10,481 bases of DNA from the NCBI GenBank assembly GCA_005883905.1, contig VAYD01000078.1, positions 1 to 10,481 of the forward strand, in the 5' to 3' direction. Shown piece after piece: positions 1-6,383 of this stretch. Under the pieces are notes generated by a model. That model saw nothing but the letters and a program-made list of their open reading frames with translations. It made no database searches and was not told where the DNA came from. A program made the position numbers and the translations under genes. Within the stretch, counting starts at the first letter, position 1. The number at the start of each line of letters is the position of its first letter. Source of the DNA: Actinomycetota bacterium. GTDB taxonomy: Bacteria > Actinomycetota > Thermoleophilia > Solirubrobacterales > Solirubrobacteraceae.

Positions 1-437
1 CGATCGCGTCGATCGGCATGGTCGAGCATGTCGGCGCGGCGAACATCGACGCCTACGCCCGCGGGCTTGCCGGCCTGCTGGACTCCGGCGGCCGACTGCT
101 CAACCACGGCATCGCTCGCCTGCGCCACGGCGACGCGGAGGCCGGCCCGTTCTCAGAGCGCTACGTCTTCCCCGACGCCGCGCCCTTGCATCTGAGCCGC
201 ATCCTGTATGCGCTGGAGGGCGCCGGCTTCGAGACCGAGCACGCGGAGGGCTACCGCGAGCACTACGCGCGCACGCTCACGCACTGGGCGAACAACCTCG
301 ACGCCAACCTCGCGCGCGCCGAGCAGCTCGCGGGCCCGGAGCGCCTGCGCGTCTGGCGCCTCTACATACGGGCGGCGCGCAACGGCTTCCGGACCGGCTT
401 CACGTCGATCTACCAGGTGCGCGCGGTCAAGGCCTAG
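1..437 (+). CDS. Cyclopropane-fatty-acyl-phospholipid synthase-like SAM methyltransferase, C-terminal part (5' end outside window)
   Basis: This is the last ~144 residues of a CFA/mycolic-acid-cyclopropane-synthase family enzyme, which transfers a methylene group from S-adenosylmethionine to the cis double bond of phospholipid acyl chains. The frame is open from base 3 and reads ASIGMVEHVG, the family's post-Rossmann motif with its active-site Glu. It is followed by GGRLLNHGI (conserved His), YVFPD, and HYARTLTHW with the conserved Tyr of the bicarbonate site. The end, WRLYIRAARNGFRTGFTSIYQV, matches the usual C-terminus of the family. The ATG at base 18 is internal to the conserved core, so it is not the true start. 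The gene converges on the DEAD-box helicase and their stops overlap. The family is clear; whether the product is a cyclopropane or a methyl-branched chain cannot be told from this fragment. Confidence 0.88.
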   Translation, partial: IASIGMVEHVGAANIDAYARGLAGLLDSGGRLLNHGIARLRHGDAEAGPFSERYVFPDAAPLHLSRILYALEGAGFETEHAEGYREHYARTLTHWANNLDANLARAEQLAGPERLRVWRLYIRAARNGFRTGFTSIYQVRAVKA

Positions 438-1660
438 CGCCCGCGGCGCCGGCCGCCGGCGCTGTGGACGAGCTTGGGAGCGCGGCCGCTGTCCTGGTGG
501 CGCGGCTTCGCGGAGCCTTTCTTCGCGGCGCGCGGCGCGCGTGTGCCCGCCAGGCCGGTCACCGCGAACTCGCGCTCGAGCTTCAGCGCCCGCGCGATCC
601 GCTCGACGTCGGGCGCCTCGCCGGCGCCGACGAACGTGATGCCGATCCCGGTGCGTCCGGCGCGCGCGGTGCGGCCGGTGCGGTGCACGTAGCCCTCGCG
701 GTCGGCGGGCGGATCGAAGTTGATGACGTGCGAGATGCCGGTGACGTCGATGCCGCGCGCGGCCACGTCGGTGGCGACCAGCGTGTCGACCTTGCCGCTC
801 GTGAACGAGGCGAGTGCGCGCTCGCGCTGGCCCTGCGTCTTGTTGCCGTGCATGGCGACGGCGTCGACGCCCTCCTTCGCGAGCCGCTTCACGAGCCGGT
901 CGGCGCCGTGCTTCGTGCGCACGAACACGAGCGCGCGCTCGCGGTCGGCGCGCAGCTCGCGGACGAGCTGCTTCACGCGGTGGTCGTGCTCGACGCCGAC
1001 GAAGCGGTGCTCCATCTCGTGCGCGGGACGCGGCGGCGGCGCGTGCTCGCGCGTGACGGGGTCGTTCGTGTACTCGAGCGCGACGCGCCCGGCGTCGCCG
1101 TCGAGCGTCGCGGAGAAGAACAGCGTCTGGCGCTTGGCCGGACACTGGGCGACGATCCGGTCGATGGGCGGGCGGAAGCCCATGTCGAGCATCCGGTCGG
1201 CCTCGTCGAGCACGAGGATGCGGACTCGGTCGAGCGAGAAGGCGCCGCGCGCGAGCAGGTCCTCGAGGCGGCCGGGCGTCGCAACGATGATGTGCGACTT
1301 GGGCGCCTCACGCGCCTGCTTGTTGATGCCGGCGCCGCCGTAGACGGCGCAGACCTTCAGCGCCCGCGCGTGGGCGATCGGGTACAGCTCGTTGACGATC
1401 TGGGTGGCGAGCTCGCGCGTCGGCGCGAGGATCAGCCCCGACGGGCGAGCGCCCTCGGCCTTGATGAGGTCGACCATCGGCACGCCGAAGGCGAGCGTCT
1501 TGCCCGAGCCGGTTGGGCTCTTGGCGAGGACGTCGCGCCCGGCGAGGACGTCGCCGACGACAAGCTTCTGGATGGCGAAGGGCGCGGTGATGCCGCGCTG
1601 CTTCAGGGCGCCGCACACGGCGGCGGACACGCCGAGATCGGCGAAGGACTGACTGGACAA
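434..1660 (-). CDS. DEAD-box ATP-dependent RNA helicase
   Basis: A 408-residue superfamily 2 RNA helicase that unwinds RNA duplexes using ATP, probably in ribosome assembly or mRNA turnover in the cytoplasm. The motifs run in order: Q motif (FADLGVSAAV...APFAIQ, ~res 6-31), motif I SPTGSGKT (~48-55), Ia APTRELA (~79), ATPGRL (~127), II DEAD (~152-155), III SAT (~183-185), then ALVFVRTK, TDVAARGIDV and YVHRTGRTARAG in the second RecA domain. A short basic tail ends in GGRRRGR. I chose a TTG start because AGGAG lies 7 bases upstream of it and the Q motif begins right after. An open frame extends to an ATG at 1750, but that extension (Arg-rich, no homology-like content) looks like leader. RhlE-like or CsdA-like subfamily assignment is not possible by eye. 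Confidence 0.95.
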   Translation of the reverse strand: MSSQSFADLGVSAAVCGALKQRGITAPFAIQKLVVGDVLAGRDVLAKSPTGSGKTLAFGVPMVDLIKAEGARPSGLILAPTRELATQIVNELYPIAHARALKVCAVYGGAGINKQAREAPKSHIIVATPGRLEDLLARGAFSLDRVRILVLDEADRMLDMGFRPPIDRIVAQCPAKRQTLFFSATLDGDAGRVALEYTNDPVTREHAPPPRPAHEMEHRFVGVEHDHRVKQLVRELRADRERALVFVRTKHGADRLVKRLAKEGVDAVAMHGNKTQGQRERALASFTSGKVDTLVATDVAARGIDVTGISHVINFDPPADREGYVHRTGRTARAGRTGIGITFVGAGEAPDVERIARALKLEREFAVTGLAGTRAPRAAKKGSAKPRHQDSGRAPKLVHSAGGRRRGR

Positions 1661-1667
1661 ATAAAGA

Positions 1668-1672
1668 CTCCT
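1668..1672 (-). promoter_or_regulatory. Shine-Dalgarno that fixes a TTG start for the helicase
   Basis: On the minus strand AGGAG is followed by 7 bases and then TTG, in frame with the helicase just before SSQSFADLG. No comparable site precedes the upstream in-frame ATG (1748-1750) or the GTG eight codons upstream of the TTG. This puts translation start at 1660. Confidence 0.7.
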
Positions 1673-1786
1673 GTACGGCACCGCGATGGGCCGCGAACGA
1701 TTCGGGAGGCGACTGCGAACCCGAACCGCACACTGGCGGGACCCAAGCAAGCTGCCTCGCAGCAGGCGGCGCCCACTGCATTTCCC

Positions 1787-1795
1787 ACTTTAGCA
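1787..1795 (-). promoter_or_regulatory. Possible extended -10 promoter for the helicase
   Basis: The minus strand reads TGC-TAAAGT in an AT-richer patch just after the desaturase stop. It matches an extended -10 (TGn plus 4 of 6 hexamer bases). I see no good -35 at 16-18 bases. If used, transcription starts near 1780 and leaves a leader of about 120 bases before the TTG. Long leaders are known for cold-shock DEAD-box genes in other bacteria; here that is inference only. Confidence 0.25.
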
Positions 1796-1805
1796 GGTGA
1801 AAAGG

Positions 1806-2705
1806 CTAGAGCCGCGCGCCGGCCGGCGAGAAGCGCACGACGTCCCACGCCAGGCCGAGGCGCTCGAGCACGCGGATGACCATGCTCGAGGTGTCGATCT
1901 GCCACCACTTCAGGCCGTGCACCGACGACGTCGGGAACGCGTGGTGGTTGTTGTGCCACGACTCGCCGAACGACGGGATCGCCAGCCAGGCGAGGTTGCG
2001 CGACTCGTCGCCGGTCTCGAAGTCGCGCCGTCCGAAGACGTGGCACAGCGAGTTGATCGAGTAGGTCACGTGGTGCAGGCAGAACATCCGGATCAGCCCG
2101 CCCCACAGCAGTGACGTCAGCCCGGCCAGCAGCGTGCCGCCGAGCGCGAACCCGATGGCGAACGGGGCCGCGAGCCCGACCAGCACCCACCAGATGAACG
2201 TGCGGTTGACGAAGCTGACAACCGGGTCGGCGAGCAGGTCGGGCGCGTAGCGCGTCTTGAGCGCACGCTGGTCGTGGACGAACAGCCAGCCCACATGGGC
2301 GTGGAACAGGCCGCGCAGGCCCCCGTGGTCGACGTGTGGGCTGTGCGGATCGCCCTCCTCGTCGCTGAACGCGTGGTGCTTGCGGTGGTCCGCGACCCAC
2401 GCCACGACCGGGCCCTCGATGGCCGCCGAGCCGAGCGCGGCGAGCACGCCTCGCGTGATCGGCCCGGTCTTGAAGCTGCGATGCGTGAAGAGGCGGTGGA
2501 AACCGACCGTGACGCCCAGGCCGGTTGCGATGTAGACGACCGCGAACGCGACGAGGTCGTACCAGTGCAGCCACAGGTTCCAGAGCTGCCAGCCTGCGAT
2601 CACGAGTCCGACGAACGGCAGCACCGTCACGAGGCCCGTGAGCGTGCGGTCGAGCGTCTGATTCGCGACGGGCTGAACGTCGTCGCGCGGTGCGACCGCG
2701 GCCAT
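1806..2705 (-). CDS. Acyl-CoA / acyl-lipid delta-9 type fatty acid desaturase
   Basis: A 299-residue membrane di-iron desaturase of the stearoyl-CoA desaturase type, which puts a cis double bond into saturated acyl chains using O2 and an electron donor. The three histidine boxes are present: HRLFTH (res 70-75), HRKHH (107-111) and HNNHH (251-255). The additional iron ligands seen in this family are also there, His in NSLCH (222) and in EGDPHSP (121). Hydrophobic pairs at ~22-62 and ~165-210 fit four membrane spans. The ATG follows the aminopeptidase stop by 9 bases, so the two are likely co-transcribed. The ribosome site is weak (GTAGG) and lies inside a small hairpin. The helicase follows downstream. 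Product specificity cannot be proved from sequence. Confidence 0.93.
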   Translation of the reverse strand: MAAVAPRDDVQPVANQTLDRTLTGLVTVLPFVGLVIAGWQLWNLWLHWYDLVAFAVVYIATGLGVTVGFHRLFTHRSFKTGPITRGVLAALGSAAIEGPVVAWVADHRKHHAFSDEEGDPHSPHVDHGGLRGLFHAHVGWLFVHDQRALKTRYAPDLLADPVVSFVNRTFIWWVLVGLAAPFAIGFALGGTLLAGLTSLLWGGLIRMFCLHHVTYSINSLCHVFGRRDFETGDESRNLAWLAIPSFGESWHNNHHAFPTSSVHGLKWWQIDTSSMVIRVLERLGLAWDVVRFSPAGARL

Positions 2706-2709
2706 GTTG

Positions 2710-2726
2710 GAAACCTACAAGGTTTC
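2710..2726 (-). other. Small perfect hairpin over the aminopeptidase-desaturase junction
   Basis: GAAACC and GGTTTC form a perfect 6-base stem around a 5-base loop (TACAA on the + strand). On the transcript the hairpin contains the aminopeptidase TAG stop and the only AGG-like ribosome site before the desaturase ATG. It could couple desaturase translation to ribosomes that finish the upstream gene. Confidence 0.45.
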
Positions 2727-3923
2727 GAGCACCCAGCGGCCTTCTCTCAGGATTGGCACCGCCGTGCCGTCCGCGCCGACACCGTCGACCTCGAGCTCCG
2801 GGGAGCCGACCATGAAGTCCGTGTGCGTGTCGGACTCGTTCATGCCGGCGGCGTGCGCGTCCTCGACGGACAGGTCGTCGAGCGTCCACGAGATCCCGTC
2901 GCCCCACGCGATGTGCGCCGCCGCGTTCTCGTCGAAGAGCGTGTTCTTGAAGACGACGCCGGTCTCGCCGATGCGTGACGACCGGTCGACGAGGGCGACC
3001 TCGCCGAGGCGGCGGCCGCCCTCGTCGATGTCCATGTCGGCGCGCACGAGATCCGCGCCCTTGTCGGCGCGGATATCGGTGCACACGCCGCCCGCGAACG
3101 TCAGCTCGAGGCCCTCGACGACGCCGCCGCGCAGCGACAGCGGCAGCGAGCTGCGGATCGTTCCCTCCGCGCTGTCCTTGTGCGGGCTCGTGAACACCTC
3201 CTCGGTCGGGAGATTCGCCACGTGGGCCTGGCCGTGGCGCGTGCGGTCGCGGCCGGCCATCCACCTGGCCTGCGGGATCAGCGCAACGCTGAAGTCCGTG
3301 CCGGGCCCGCGGTAGCGAAGACCCGTGAATGCACGATCGTCGAGAATCTTCGTGCGCTGGTCGAGCTCGTTGAGCCGCTGCTCCCACGCGGCCGAGGGGT
3401 CGTCCTCGTCGAGCCGCAGCGCGTGGGCGACGGCCTCCCACAGCCGATCGACGTCGGGCTCGCCGAAGACCTCCTGCGCCCACCGCTCGGTCGGGCAGGC
3501 GATCAGCGCCCAGGAGATCTCGCGGTTCGTGACCGCCTTGAGCCACTCGCGCTCGACGGCGGCGTGGCGGGCGCGCCCGACGCGACCGAGGTCGAGGCCC
3601 GCGTAGACCTCCTGGTTGGAGCCGCTCGAGATGCCGATCAGCGCAGCGCCGTCGGCGGCCGCGCGCGCGACGCGGTCGGTCATCCAGGCCGGCGAGAACT
3701 CGAGCGCGTCGTGCGGGCCGCGCTCGATCAGCGAACGGCGAAGGAACGGGTCGCGGTACAGGACGTCGACGTAGCCGGCTCCGACGCGGTAGGCCTCGTC
3801 CGAGATCGCCCGGACCAGAGCGGTGTGCTCCACGTCGGCTTCGACGAGCAGGGTCTGGCCGGGCTGGACGTTGGCGCCGGTGCTGATGACGAGCTGCGCG
3901 TACTTCTCGAGGCGGGAATTCAC
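2715..3923 (-). CDS. M29 family (thermophilic) metallo-aminopeptidase
   Basis: A 402-residue cytoplasmic aminopeptidase of the AmpS/AmpT/PepS family, which removes N-terminal amino acids using two divalent metals. The N-terminus NSRLEKYAQLVISTGANVQPGQ and the core NLPTEEVFTSPHKDSAEGTI are family hallmarks. Matching to the Thermus enzyme by spacing gives metal ligands E242, E308 (GEVALVD), H337 (AAHIAWG), H367 and D369 (DTHTDFM). The position of the family's active-site Tyr (Thermus Tyr352) is Ile344 here. Start: the codon is GTG; it gives the family-typical N-terminus, but the nearest strong Shine-Dalgarno is 27 bases upstream, so translation signals are unusual. It is the first gene of a likely pair with the desaturase. 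Confidence 0.93.
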   Translation of the reverse strand: MNSRLEKYAQLVISTGANVQPGQTLLVEADVEHTALVRAISDEAYRVGAGYVDVLYRDPFLRRSLIERGPHDALEFSPAWMTDRVARAAADGAALIGISSGSNQEVYAGLDLGRVGRARHAAVEREWLKAVTNREISWALIACPTERWAQEVFGEPDVDRLWEAVAHALRLDEDDPSAAWEQRLNELDQRTKILDDRAFTGLRYRGPGTDFSVALIPQARWMAGRDRTRHGQAHVANLPTEEVFTSPHKDSAEGTIRSSLPLSLRGGVVEGLELTFAGGVCTDIRADKGADLVRADMDIDEGGRRLGEVALVDRSSRIGETGVVFKNTLFDENAAAHIAWGDGISWTLDDLSVEDAHAAGMNESDTHTDFMVGSPELEVDGVGADGTAVPILREGRWVLETL

Positions 3924-3943
3924 GCCCGGGAGGGTAATGGTCT

Positions 3944-4221
3944 GAACGATCCTCCTTTCGGACCCGCCTCGCGGCCTGTGCCGCGCTCATGACACTCGCC
4001 GCAACCGGGACCGCCCAGGCGGCCAAGCCCAAGCTCCCGCCGCTGCCCGTCCTCCACACCTATGAGGTGCGGATCTCGATGCAGATGCGTTCTCGCTGCG
4101 CGGGCATCACGTCGACCACTGCGTGCCGACGGACTTCGGCGCCGCGACCGGCTCGTGCGTGACGACCTGGGACTACAAAGTCAACTTCCGCCTCGTCAAG
4201 AAGCGCAGGCATCACCGCTGA
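3944..4221 (+). pseudogene. Frame-disrupted remnant of a small exported protein
   Basis: Two adjoining + frames each show strong GC-third-position coding bias but are offset by one base. The first reads RTRLAACAALMTLAATGTAQA then AKPKLPPLPVLHTYEVRISMQ: a signal-peptide-like stretch with an AQA cleavage site and a mature start. The second continues DAFSLRGHHVDHCVPTDFG...WDYKVNFRLVKKRRHHR to a TGA at 4219-4221. One missing base near 4084 would join them into a ~75-90 residue secreted protein with two Cys in the mature part. The 5' end has no start codon with a full n-region either: the frame opens after TAA at 3935, and the only ATG (3989) falls inside the signal core. I do not recognise the family. 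It is the only coding-like content in 3924-4258. Confidence 0.45.
3951..3956 (-). promoter_or_regulatory. Displaced Shine-Dalgarno upstream of the aminopeptidase
   Basis: A perfect AGGAGG on the minus strand lies 27 bases before the GTG start, much too far for normal use. CCTCC between it and the GTG could pair with it. An in-frame ATT lies 12 bases after it (3936-3938), but ATT starts are rare. Confidence 0.3.
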
Positions 4222-4222
4222 T

Positions 4223-4274
4223 GCGCCTGCTGAGAATGAGGGGTCTGACCCCTCATTCTCACGAGGGCAGGCGC
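4223..4274. terminator. Long hairpin between convergent genes, probable bidirectional terminator
   Basis: The arms 4231-4245 and 4247-4261 are perfect 15-base complements around a single T. A further 8-base pair (4223-4230 with 4267-4274) extends the stem past a 5-base bulge. The core is GGGGTC-T-GACCCC flanked by AATGA/TCATT. It follows the TGA of the exported remnant (4221) by one base and contains the TGA of the histidine kinase (4259-4261). There is no T-run on either side, so it would be a U-tract-less terminator or an mRNA 3'-end stabiliser. Confidence 0.6.
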
Positions 4275-5098
4275 ACCGTGAAGACCGCGCCGCCGTCCGA
4301 GGCATTCGCGGCCGTCACCGAGCCGCCGTGCTCGTCGACGATCGCGCCGACGATCGCCAGGCCGAGGCCCGCGCCGGCGCGGCCGCGCTCGCGCCCGGCC
4401 TCCGAACGCCAGAAGCGCTCGAACAGGCGGGCCGGATCGCCCGGTGGGAGGCCGTGGCCGTGGTCGCGCACGACGACCTCGACGCCCTCGTCGCGGTCGC
4501 GCACGGCCACCTCGATGGGCGTTCCGCGCGGCGTGTGGACGAGCGCGTTGCGCAGCAGGTTGGCCAGCACCTGCCGGAGCTGGTCGGGATCGCCGAGCAC
4601 CGTCGGCACCGCGGGCGCGTCGAGCGCGATCTCGCGATCCGGTGCCGTCGCCTGAGCATCGCTGACCGCGTCGCGCGCCAGCGCGTCGAGCGCGACCGGG
4701 TCGCGGTGCGGATCGCGGATCTCGTCCAGGCGGGCCAGAGCCAGCAGGTCCTCGACGAGGATCCCCATCCGCGTGGCCTCCTCCTCGATGCGCTTCATCG
4801 CGGTGTCGGTGTCCTCCGTCGCGCCCATCCGGTACAGCTCGGCGTAGCCGCGGATCGACGACAGCGGCGTGCGCAGCTCGTGCGACGCGTCGGCCAGGAA
4901 CTGGCGCAGGCGCTCCTCGCTGGCCTCGCGGCGCGAGAAGGCCTCCTCGAGGCGTTCGAGCATCCGGTTGAGCGCCATCCCGAGACGACCGACCTCCGTG
5001 CGGTCGGTCTCCGGCTCGACCCGGTGCGAGAGGTCGCCACCGGCGATCTTGCCGGCGGTCAGCGCCATGCGGTCCAGCGGCCGCAGGCCGATCCGCAC
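4259..5098 (-). CDS. Sensor histidine kinase, HAMP-HisKA-HATPase half (downstream of frameshift)
   Basis: This is the catalytic 3' half of a two-component histidine kinase that phosphorylates the response regulator encoded just upstream. It holds HAMP (IGLRPLDRMALTAGKIAGGDL...), the phosphoacceptor H-box DASHELRTPLSSIRGY (His at 73 of this frame, 258 in the repaired protein), N-box QVLANLLRNALVHTP, G1 VVVRDHGHGLPP, F-box LFERFWR and G2 GAGLGLAIV. The GTG at 5096-5098 is simply the first start codon in this frame and has no ribosome site. The real gene begins at 5652, and the two halves are separated by one missing base in a G run (C run on +) at 5110-5113. Repaired, the kinase would be 464 residues with all boxes intact. 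Confidence 0.9.
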   Translation of the reverse strand: MRIGLRPLDRMALTAGKIAGGDLSHRVEPETDRTEVGRLGMALNRMLERLEEAFSRREASEERLRQFLADASHELRTPLSSIRGYAELYRMGATEDTDTAMKRIEEEATRMGILVEDLLALARLDEIRDPHRDPVALDALARDAVSDAQATAPDREIALDAPAVPTVLGDPDQLRQVLANLLRNALVHTPRGTPIEVAVRDRDEGVEVVVRDHGHGLPPGDPARLFERFWRSEAGRERGRAGAGLGLAIVGAIVDEHGGSVTAANASDGGAVFTVRLPS

Positions 5099-5652
5099 GA
5101 CGCCGTACGCCCCAGCGCGACGAGGACCGCGGCGACCACCAGCGCCTCGACCAGCAGCAGCCGGTGCAACGTCTGGTCGACGTCGCGCAGCGGCACGGCG
5201 ACGACCGTGGTGCCGGTGTCGAAGCGATCGGGGACGGCGAGCACGCGGTAGCGCGTCCCGTCGGCGCTGACGCTGACGGTCTTGTTCAGCGGCAGGTCCT
5301 TCGGCAGCGACGGCGTCTCCGGCGTTGTCTGCCCGTAGCGCGTCACCGGGAGCTTCGCGACGACCGTGCCGTACGCGTTGCGGCGCTCGCCGTACGTGCC
5401 GTAGGGGAAGTTGTCGTCGTGGCCGCCCGGCCCGTGATCGCTGTCGCCGTCCGGGGCCGGCCTGCTCGGCAGGTTCGGGCTGCGCTGGTCGAGCTGGCCC
5501 GACAGCGGGAACACCGCCGCATGCACCTGCTGGTCGATGCGGTCCAGCTGGAACGAGCGCTGCTCGGCGTACGTGACGCCGCCGAGGACGATGAGCCCGA
5601 CCGCCGCGAGGATGACGACGCCCGCGACAAGCCGCGCGCGGAGCGACTGCAT
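5059..5652 (-). CDS. Sensor histidine kinase, membrane sensor half (upstream of frameshift)
   Basis: This is the N-terminal half of the same kinase. It has a basic start MQSLRARL, a first membrane span (~8-28), an external region of ~135 residues with a Pro/Gly/His/Asp-rich stretch (~60-85, PDGDSDHGPGGHDD), and a second span (~163-181, LLLVEALVVAAVLVALG). After residue 181 the frame runs out of register and ends 19 residues later. Adding one G to the run gives ALGAYGVVRIGLRPLDRM, which leads straight into HAMP. The ATG overlaps the regulator's TGA by one base (TGATG), so translation is coupled. The external His/Asp-rich stretch could bind metal, but that is speculation; the ligand is unknown. 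Confidence 0.85.
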   Translation of the reverse strand: MQSLRARLVAGVVILAAVGLIVLGGVTYAEQRSFQLDRIDQQVHAAVFPLSGQLDQRSPNLPSRPAPDGDSDHGPGGHDDNFPYGTYGERRNAYGTVVAKLPVTRYGQTTPETPSLPKDLPLNKTVSVSADGTRYRVLAVPDRFDTGTTVVAVPLRDVDQTLHRLLLVEALVVAAVLVALGRTASCGSACGRWTAWR

Positions 5653-6383
5653 CAACGCGGCGGCCTCAGCGCGTAGCCGACGCCGCGCACGGTCTGGATC
5701 AGCGACGGCCCGTGGGCGTCGAGCTTCTTGCGCAGGTAACTGATGTAGGTCTCGAGCACGCGGCCGTCGCCCCCGAAGTCGTAGTCCCAGACGTGGTCGA
5801 GCAGCTGTGCGCGGGTCATCACGCGGCGCGGGTTGAGCAGGAGGTACCGCAGCAGCCTGAATTCCGTGGCGGTCAGGTCGACGTAGTTCCCGCCGCGCAC
5901 GACCTCGTGCGTCTCCTCGTCGAGCTCGAGGTCCTCGAAGACGAGCTTGCCCGAGTCCGGCGCGGCGGCGCCTGTGCGGCGCAGGATCGTCCGGATCCGC
6001 GCCACGAGCTCCTCGAGGCTGAACGGCTTCGTGACGTAGTCGTCGCCGCCCGTCGTCAGGCCGCGGATCTTGTCCTCGGTCGCGTCGCGCGCGGTGAGGA
6101 AGATGATCGGGACGTCGGCGCGCTGCGCGCCGAGGCGCTCGGCGACGTCGAAGCCCTGCATGTCGGGCAGCATCACGTCGAGCACCATCAGGTGCGGACG
6201 GAACGCCGACACGGCCACCAGCGCGTCCGCGCCAGTACCGGCGGTCTCGACGGTGAAGCCCTGGAAGCGCAGCGCCATCGCGATCACGTCGGCGATGTTC
6301 TCCTCGTCGTCGACGACGAGGACGCGCTGGCTGTCGGTCGCTGCTGCCGGCATCTGGCTCATGGTGGCGGATCGGAGGCTCAT
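5652..6383 (-). CDS. OmpR/PhoB-family response regulator
   Basis: A 243-residue DNA-binding response regulator. The receiver domain (~20-132) has acidic pocket D25/D26 (VLVVDDEEN), phosphoacceptor D69 (LMVLDVMLPD), T97 (FLTARD) and K119 (VTKPFS). The winged-helix output domain (~146-240) has LTATEFRLLRYLLLNP, RAQLLDHVWDYDF and VETYISYLRKKL-type sequence (here VLETYISYLRKKL), ending TVRGVGYALR. I chose the ATG at 6383 because it overlaps the ApbE stop as ATGA; in-frame ATGs at 6362 and 6353 are alternatives, and none has a clear ribosome site. It is expected to be phosphorylated by the downstream kinase and to bind 11-base direct repeats, such as those before 9941 and 7539. Confidence 0.95.
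   Translation of the reverse strand: MSLRSATMSQMPAAATDSQRVLVVDDEENIADVIAMALRFQGFTVETAGTGADALVAVSAFRPHLMVLDVMLPDMQGFDVAERLGAQRADVPIIFLTARDATEDKIRGLTTGGDDYVTKPFSLEELVARIRTILRRTGAAAPDSGKLVFEDLELDEETHEVVRGGNYVDLTATEFRLLRYLLLNPRRVMTRAQLLDHVWDYDFGGDGRVLETYISYLRKKLDAHGPSLIQTVRGVGYALRPPR

Noticed and set aside
1772..1791. Two GTGGG repeats resembling an MraZ box
   Set aside because: The spacing (12 bases start to start) does not fit the known repeat and the context is not a cell-division operon.
464..1879. Long + strand open frame opposite the helicase
   Set aside because: Its translation is low-complexity Arg/Ala/Val/Asp-rich and mirrors the helicase codons; a GC-rich antisense shadow.
2746..2751. 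Other CTCAGG/CCTGAG occurrences (also near 4650 and 6464)
   Set aside because: None is followed by CCCAGG or CCCTGG at the 5-base spacing, so they look like chance hexamers.
1603..4059. Very long minus-strand frame of over 800 codons crossing three genes
   Set aside because: Arg/Pro/Ala-rich translation out of frame with the helicase, desaturase and aminopeptidase; no motif.
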